In this document: piece by piece, positions 8,878-12,329 of the stretch
Layout: every line of letters starts with the position of its first letter
How positions within the stretch are numbered: position 1 is the stretch's first letter
NCBI GenBank assembly: GCA_013361595.1
Contig: JABFXT010000546.1
Coordinates: 1 to 12,329 of the forward strand
Direction of reading: 5' to 3'
DNA: 12,329 bases
DNA from: Nocardia sp.
GTDB taxonomy: Bacteria; Actinomycetota; Actinomycetes; Mycobacteriales; Mycobacteriaceae
The notes under the pieces: generated by a model
What the model was told of the DNA's origin: nothing
The model's input: the letters and a program-made list of their open reading frames with translations, nothing else
Database searches by the model: none
Position numbers and translations under genes: made by a program

Positions 8878-9846
8878 TCACCGCGCGGCGCCGTCCGGTC
8901 GCAGGATTATCCGGCCGAGTGGCCGCCGGGACTCCACCAGCCGATGTGCCTCGGCGGCCCGGTCGAGCGGCAGGATCGTCTCCACCGGCGGCGCCAGTGT
9001 CGGCACCCGTTCGAGAATCGCGCCCCCGGCCCGGCCGACCCTTTCGTGCCAGGCGGGGCCGGAGCATCCGGTCAGCGTGAGTCCGCGGGGGAGCAGGTCG
9101 GCCGCGGTGACCCGGGCCGGCTCGCCGGAGAGCCAGCCGTAGCTGAGCATCCGGCCCGATCCGGGGGTCATCGTGTCGAGCAGTGCGAGCGCCGAGGTGC
9201 CGCCGAGTGAATCGAAGACGATATCGATCGCCGGACCGGTGCGCAGTTCGCCGGGCCACTGTTCGGAGCGGTGGTCGAGCACTTCGTCGGCACCCAGTTC
9301 TTTCGCGTGCCGGGCCTTGTCGGGGCCGCCCGCGGTGGCGATCACCCGGGCCGCCCCGAATTCCCGGGCCAGCTGGACGAGGTAGCTGCCAACTCCGGTG
9401 GCGCCGGCCTCGACCAGGACCGTTTCGGTACCGGTCAGCGCGGCGGTTTCCAGCAGGGCCAGCGCCACCGATCCGCTCATCATCACCGCCGCCGCGTCCG
9501 CGGTGGTGACCTCCGCCGGTATCGGTGTCGTCGCATCGACTTTCGCGCAGACCAGTTCGGCATACGAACCGGTGCCCGCGGTAGCGCCGACGACCCGGCG
9601 GCCGATGTACGCCGGGTCGACATCGGTGCCCACGGCGATCACCGCACCGGCGGCTTGGAAGCCGAAGATCACCGGTGGCTGTGCCGCCAGGGGGAAAGCG
9701 CCGGAGCGCAGCTGGGTTTCGGGGTAGAGGACGGGTACCGCCTCGACGCTGATCAGTACTTCGTCCGGCCCCGGGCTGGGCTCGGGGGCCTCCCGGGGTA
9801 CCAGTACCTCGGGTCCGCCGGTGCCCGTTATTACGATTGCCTGCAT
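8878..9846 (-). CDS. Zinc-independent quinone oxidoreductase (MDR superfamily)
   Basis: The 322-residue protein is a medium-chain dehydrogenase/reductase of the NADPH:quinone reductase (Qor-like) group. It has a GroES-like N-terminal half beginning MQAIVITGTGGPEVL, and FGFQAAGAVIAVG at 61-73. The Rossmann NADPH motif is EAGATGVGSYLVQLA (146-160), with DSLGG following at 212-216. The Cys/His/Asp zinc ligands of alcohol dehydrogenases are missing, so it should not bind zinc. It would reduce quinones or enone-type electrophiles; the true substrate is unknown. ATG 9846 has GGAG five bases upstream; an in-frame ATG (9876) and TTG (9888) would add 10-14 residues unlike the family and run through an operator-like site. 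It is divergent from the TetR gene, which probably controls it. Confidence 0.9.
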   Translation of the reverse strand: MQAIVITGTGGPEVLVPREAPEPSPGPDEVLISVEAVPVLYPETQLRSGAFPLAAQPPVIFGFQAAGAVIAVGTDVDPAYIGRRVVGATAGTGSYAELVCAKVDATTPIPAEVTTADAAAVMMSGSVALALLETAALTGTETVLVEAGATGVGSYLVQLAREFGAARVIATAGGPDKARHAKELGADEVLDHRSEQWPGELRTGPAIDIVFDSLGGTSALALLDTMTPGSGRMLSYGWLSGEPARVTAADLLPRGLTLTGCSGPAWHERVGRAGGAILERVPTLAPPVETILPLDRAAEAHRLVESRRPLGRIILRPDGAAR

Positions 9847-9860
9847 CGGTACTCCATAAG

Positions 9861-9875
9861 TTGACTGTTGGTCCA
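9861..9875 (-). promoter_or_regulatory. Operator-like site 1, proximal to the oxidoreductase
   Basis: Read on the - strand, this is TGGACCAACAGTCAA, 12 of 15 bases identical to site 2 at 9893-9907. Both are imperfect palindromes of the TTGACYG...GGTCMA kind typical of TetR operators. It lies 14 bp upstream of the oxidoreductase ATG, where a bound repressor would block transcription of that gene. Confidence 0.5.
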
Positions 9876-9892
9876 TTTGCTCGTTCAAGATA

Positions 9893-9907
9893 TGGACCGG
9901 CGGTCAA
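9893..9907 (+). promoter_or_regulatory. Operator-like site 2, central in the divergent region
   Basis: TGGACCGGCGGTCAA is nearly symmetric (perfect core GACCG-G-CGGTC, 9895-9905). It stands 21 bp before the TetR ATG and repeats site 1 in inverted orientation; the two centres are 32 bp apart, about three helical turns. This supports joint autoregulation of the TetR gene and repression of the oxidoreductase. Confidence 0.6.
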
Positions 9908-9928
9908 GTTGTCAACGAAAGTGGTGTG

Positions 9929-10495
9929 ATGGTCCCGAAAGAACGTGCGGACGCCGCCCGAAACCGGCGCGCCATTCTGGACGCGACCGCCGCACTGCTC
10001 GCCGAACACGGTGCCGGGGCCGTCACCATGGACCGGGTCGCGGCGGCGGCCGGAGTGGGGAAGGGGACGATCTTTCACCGCTTCGGCAACCGCGCCGGCC
10101 TGCTGCACGAAATGGTGGCCGAAAGCGCTGTCACGCTGATGGCGGAGGTGACCGACGGCCCGCCGCCGCTCGGTCCCGGTGCGCCCGCCGATGACCGGCT
10201 GATCGCCTTCTTCGGTGCGATGACCGTGCTGGTGATCGACAATCTGGCGCTGATGGAGGTCTACCGATCGGTCCCGCCGCATCCCCGCACGGAGGAGTTC
10301 CACCTCTTCTGGCGTGACCACATCACCGCGCTGCTGCGGGAAGCGCGCCCCGACCTGGACGCGGAGGCCGTCGGGCGGCTGCTGCTGGACGGCCTGGCCG
10401 GTCAGACCGTGCCGGATATGGTCCGCGCGGGGGAGACCGAACGGCTGCTGACGGCCGTCGAACAGCAGGTGCGTTCGGTGCTGCGCGCGCCGTAG
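9929..10495 (+). CDS. TetR/AcrR-family transcriptional regulator
   Basis: The 188-residue protein has the TetR N-terminal helix-turn-helix at about 32-55 (AVTMDRVAAAAGVGKGTIFH, then RFGNRAGLL), preceded by a helix with ARNRRAILDATAALLAEHG. The remaining helical part, with VPPHPRTEEFHLFWRDHITALL, would be the ligand-binding and dimer domain. Such proteins release DNA when a small molecule binds; the ligand is unknown. ATG 9929 is preferred to the adjacent GTG 9926 because GAAAG at 9917-9921 gives a 7-nt spacer. It faces the quinone oxidoreductase across 82 bp containing two related operator-like sites, so it probably represses both itself and that gene. Its stop is 6 nt from the convergent alkB stop. 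Confidence 0.9.
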   Translation: MVPKERADAARNRRAILDATAALLAEHGAGAVTMDRVAAAAGVGKGTIFHRFGNRAGLLHEMVAESAVTLMAEVTDGPPPLGPGAPADDRLIAFFGAMTVLVIDNLALMEVYRSVPPHPRTEEFHLFWRDHITALLREARPDLDAEAVGRLLLDGLAGQTVPDMVRAGETERLLTAVEQQVRSVLRAP

Positions 10496-10501
10496 CCGGC
10501 T

Positions 10502-11122
10502 TCAGCGCACATTGCGCGGCCGGAACTGGATGCTGATGCGCGGTCCGGTCGCCCGGCGGGTCTTCGGAACCGCGTGCTCCCAGGTGCGCTGGCACGACCC
10601 GCCCATGACGAACAGATCCCCGTGACCGGGATGGAAGCGCAGGCTCGGCCCGCCCGTTCGGGGTCGCAGCAGTAGCGGGCGGGGTGCGCCCAGGGTGAGG
10701 ATGGCGACCATGGTGTCACGAACGGCTCCGTCGCCGATGGTGTCGCCGTGCCAGGCCACGCTGTCGCGGCCGTCGCGGTAGTAGCAGAAGCCGGCGGTGC
10801 GGAACGGTTCGCCCAGTTCCGGGCCGTAATACTCGCTGAGGGCCGCGCGTGCCTCGGTGAGGACGGGATCGGGGAGCGGGTCGGCCTCACCGTAGAAGCA
10901 GAGCAGTCGCGGCACATCGACGATCCGGTCGTACATCGGCCGTCGTTCGGCCTGCCACGGCACGGTTGCCGCCAGTCGGTCGAAGAGGTCGTCGGCACCG
11001 CGCAGCCAGCCCGGGCGCAGGTCGACCCAGGCGCCGTGTTCGAGCCGCGTGCGGCCGATACCGGTCAGCGGGGTGAGTTCCGCCTCGCCGAATCCGTCGA
11101 ACAGCGATCCCTGCAATGCCAT
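10502..11122 (-). CDS. alkB: AlkB-family Fe(II)/2-oxoglutarate dioxygenase
   Basis: AlkB enzymes repair 1-methyladenine and 3-methylcytosine in DNA or RNA by oxidative demethylation. The 206-residue protein resembles the ALKBH2/3-like bacterial group. It has the iron ligands His125 and Asp127 in AWHGDTIG and His183 in WEHAVPK, and 2-oxoglutarate-binding arginines in RISIQFRPR (Arg195, Arg201). It also has FCYYRDGRDSVAWH and LRFHPGHGDLFVMGG, typical of the jelly-roll core, and PRLLCFYG and YYGPEL nearer the N-terminus. The start ATG 11122 gives the normal length. There is no ribosome-binding site; instead a TAGGCT -10 element ends 6 nt before the ATG, so the mRNA is probably leaderless. A LexA-box-like palindrome covers the -35 region, suggesting SOS control. 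The gene is convergent with the TetR gene. Confidence 0.92.
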   Translation of the reverse strand: MALQGSLFDGFGEAELTPLTGIGRTRLEHGAWVDLRPGWLRGADDLFDRLAATVPWQAERRPMYDRIVDVPRLLCFYGEADPLPDPVLTEARAALSEYYGPELGEPFRTAGFCYYRDGRDSVAWHGDTIGDGAVRDTMVAILTLGAPRPLLLRPRTGGPSLRFHPGHGDLFVMGGSCQRTWEHAVPKTRRATGPRISIQFRPRNVR

Positions 11123-11128
11123 GGCACC

Positions 11129-11134
11129 AGCCTA
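11129..11134 (-). promoter_or_regulatory. Promoter -10 of alkB (probably leaderless)
   Basis: On the - strand TAGGCT (11134 to 11129) fits TANNNT and is followed by 6 nt (GGTGCC) and then the alkB ATG. Initiation would fall on or beside the A of the start codon. The -35 position, 17 bp upstream (11157-11152), lies within the SOS-box-like palindrome. Confidence 0.5.
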
Positions 11135-11141
11135 CCGGTAT

Positions 11142-11157
11142 TCGAACATACGTTCCC
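11142..11157. promoter_or_regulatory. LexA (SOS) box-like operator upstream of alkB
   Basis: TCGAACATACGTTCCC contains CGAAC-ATAC-GTTC, agreeing with the Gram-positive/mycobacterial LexA consensus CGAACRNRYGTTCG at all but the last base (C for G). The central ATAC fits RNRY on both strands (GTAT on the other). The site ends about 20 bp before the alkB start and covers the expected -35 region, the position of a repressor site. Confidence 0.65.
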
Positions 11158-11195
11158 ATTGGGTTTCGGATGTCGATGGTCGCGGTGGCGGCCAC

Positions 11196-11897
11196 TCAGG
11201 AGAAGAGTTCGGCTCTGCCGTAGACGAGCGCGTAGCCGATCAGTGCGAGGCCCAGCACGGCGAAGAGGGTTCGCACGGTGACGGGACCGAAGTGGGCCAG
11301 ACCACGCACCACGCGCCGGTAGATCCGCTGTGCCCGCGCTGTACGCCGCAGCGCGAGCGCCAGCACCAGCAGCGGCGGCAGCAGCGCCAGCGCACAGTAG
11401 GCGATCACGATGAACGGCCAGCCCGCCGGGGGCGGCCGATACGAGGACAGCATGGCCAACGCGGTCAGATAGGGGATGGCGGTCGGAGCCTGGGCGAAAC
11501 CGATCGCCATTCCGGCCAGTGCGAGCATCGCCGGCCGCCGGCGCAGGGTGATCGTCCACTCCGGTGGAGTGGCCCTGCCCGTCGTGCGCACGCAGGCCAG
11601 GCCGAGCAGTATCACGCCCGCCGCGAGTTCGCCCCAGAAGCGCAGGGCGGGGGTCAGCCGGAAGTCCAGTAGATCGGTCAGCCAGTTCAGTCCGAGCACT
11701 GTGGCCAGGCCGAAGGACGCAGTGAGGAAGAAGACCCCGCCGAGGAAGGCCAGCCCACCCGGGAGCGGGGAACGGCGCGCGAGGCGGCTGTCGATGATGA
11801 CCGCGGTCGTGACTCCGACCAGCAGGACGTCCAGCGAGTCGAGGAAAGCCAGCCCCGTCATCGCCAGCAGCAGAGTCGTCATATCCCGACCGAACAT
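11196..11897 (-). CDS. Six-helix membrane protein, GAP/Sap family-like
   Basis: The 233-residue protein has about six membrane segments: 8-35, 48-70, 87-103, 122-150, 160-184 and 208-226. The short motifs LAFLDSLDVLLVGVTT near the N-terminus, LAFLGGVFFLTASFGLATVLGL in the second helix and APTAIPYLTALAML in the fourth resemble the GAP (Sap, peptidoglycolipid addressing) family of mycolate-containing actinobacteria. Members of that family are linked to moving complex lipids to the cell surface. A LysE-type or other exporter is the main alternative. The start is uncertain: ATG 11897 is used, ATG 11882 is possible, and an open frame reaches TTG 12023 and beyond, but that added stretch looks like a MarR remnant. 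Basic loops at 117-121 and 184-199 probably face the cytoplasm. Confidence 0.62.
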   Translation of the reverse strand: MFGRDMTTLLLAMTGLAFLDSLDVLLVGVTTAVIIDSRLARRSPLPGGLAFLGGVFFLTASFGLATVLGLNWLTDLLDFRLTPALRFWGELAAGVILLGLACVRTTGRATPPEWTITLRRRPAMLALAGMAIGFAQAPTAIPYLTALAMLSSYRPPPAGWPFIVIAYCALALLPPLLVLALALRRTARAQRIYRRVVRGLAHFGPVTVRTLFAVLGLALIGYALVYGRAELFS

Positions 11898-12116
11898 ACG
11901 GCACCGTTCCCGTACCGCGGCCGGTCCGGGGACGGGTGGGAGCGGACGCCGCTCGAGGTTGTCCGGCGCGTCGGCAGGTCGGGTCGCGTCCTGGATCCTG
12001 GTCGCGAAATCTCTGCTTCCCAACGCGTTCGCGGTATCGGCGAGTGTGCGCCGGATCAGGTGTCCGACCTCGCGTTCCGGTTCGGATATCGCGGCGAAGG
12101 TGGCTGTCCGGTGTGG
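11898..12116 (-). pseudogene. Probable remnant of the MarR gene's 3' end, in frame after TAA
   Basis: This 219-nt stretch has no start codon of its own other than a TTG at 12023. Its - strand frame directly continues the MarR frame after the TAA at 12119-12117 and is open into the membrane protein. The first 35 or so residues (PHRTATFAAI, then EPEREVGHLIRRTLADTANAL) read like the long C-terminal dimerisation helix of a MarR protein. About 70% of those codons end in G/C and rare ATA and AGA codons occur, lower than in neighbouring genes, as expected for decay. The last 40 residues are Pro/Arg-rich and less convincing. A 6-bp hairpin, GAGCGG-ACG-CCGCTC, lies at 11940-11954. Ordinary intergenic DNA remains possible. 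Confidence 0.4.
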
Positions 12117-12329
12117 TTAGAGCCGGTCTACGAGTGCGCTGCCCGCCGGGGTCGGGTGTAGGCCGCTCGTGCGACCGCCCGCGAGTCGCTCACGCGCGAT
12201 CAGGCCGTCGGCTCCCATCTGCCGGACGGCCTGACTGATCGCGCGCGGTGTGACATGGGTCGGTGCCGTGATGTCGGTGACCGTTGCGGCGCCCGAACGT
12301 GCGGGTGCGGGCTGGCCGGTGTCATGAAT
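12117..12329 (-). CDS. MarR-family transcriptional regulator, C-terminal part (5' end outside window)
   Basis: Reading the - strand from the window edge gives 70 codons ending at TAA 12119-12117. Residues VTDITAPTHVTPRAISQAVRQM form the helix-turn-helix, DGLIARERLAGGRTSG the beta wing, and LHPTPAGSALVDRL the start of the following helix; this is the standard order of a MarR DNA-binding domain. The wing normally has an Asp-x-Arg motif; here it reads GGR, a possible weakening. The protein stops soon after the TPAG motif, whereas MarR proteins normally continue with 25-40 more helical residues needed for dimerisation. Such residues seem to follow in frame after the TAA. The gene may therefore be a truncated pseudogene, although a short natural ending cannot be excluded. 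Confidence 0.65.
   Translation of the reverse strand: MHDTGQPAPARSGAATVTDITAPTHVTPRAISQAVRQMGADGLIARERLAGGRTSGLHPTPAGSALVDRL

Noticed and set aside
9926..9928. GTG as the start of the TetR gene
   Set aside because: The adjacent ATG at 9929 has better spacing to the GAAAG purine stretch; the difference is one residue.
10505..10517. GCGCA-CAT-TGCGC hairpin between the convergent TetR and alkB genes
   Set aside because: The stem has only 5 bp and lies inside the alkB coding end; too weak to call a terminator.
11891..11910. A second CGAACATACG...GTTCC sequence before the membrane gene, resembling the alkB SOS box
   Set aside because: The half-sites GAAC and GTTC are 10 nt apart instead of 4, so LexA would not recognise it, and part of it is the probable start codon region of the membrane gene.

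Overview
This is a high-GC actinobacterial chromosome segment, most likely from Nocardia or a close relative in the Mycobacteriales. The evidence is strong G/C preference at third codon positions, frequent GTG starts, an unmodified-type EF-P loop (PGKGP), a small 4-TM protein of the B-4DMT type, and the linked gene set mltG-aroE-pilD-aroC-aroK-aroB-pepQ-efp-nusB known from mycobacteria and corynebacteria. The genus is an inference; nothing here fixes it.

Region 1 (1-1632, + strand): the 3' end of mltG (endolytic transglycosylase) overlaps aroE (shikimate dehydrogenase). A four-helix membrane protein follows. Region 2 (1633-5555, - strand): after a convergent intergenic hairpin come aroB, aroK and aroC, coupled by 4-nt and 1-nt overlaps, and upstream of them a single-domain prepilin peptidase. 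With aroE these genes supply four shikimate-pathway steps: 3-dehydroquinate synthase, shikimate dehydrogenase, shikimate kinase and chorismate synthase. The dehydroquinase gene (aroD/aroQ), which sits next to aroB in M. tuberculosis, is absent. Compared with the M. tuberculosis order (recalled, not searched), the whole block from pilD to the small membrane gene looks inverted as one piece. AroK has a tail of about 115 residues with two arginine-rich blocks.

Region 3 (5556-8240, + strand): a divergent promoter region with a GC-rich dyad precedes pepQ (M24 aminopeptidase), efp, nusB and a YciI-like gene. The efp-nusB-yciI genes are separated by only 1 nt each, and a hairpin closes the last gene.

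Region 4 (8241-12329) is accessory: a GXWXG/DUF4334 protein, a zinc-independent quinone oxidoreductase facing a TetR regulator across two related operator-like sites, an AlkB-type dioxygenase with a LexA/SOS-box-like palindrome over its promoter, a six-TM GAP/Sap-like membrane protein, and the C-terminal part of a MarR-family regulator. The MarR frame meets a TAA, but MarR-like sequence appears to continue in the same frame after it.

No tRNA, rRNA, CRISPR array, insertion sequence or phage gene was seen. No clearly new multi-gene system is evident. The most rewarding leads are the SOS-box/leaderless arrangement at alkB, the interrupted MarR frame, the AroK tail and the paired TetR operators.
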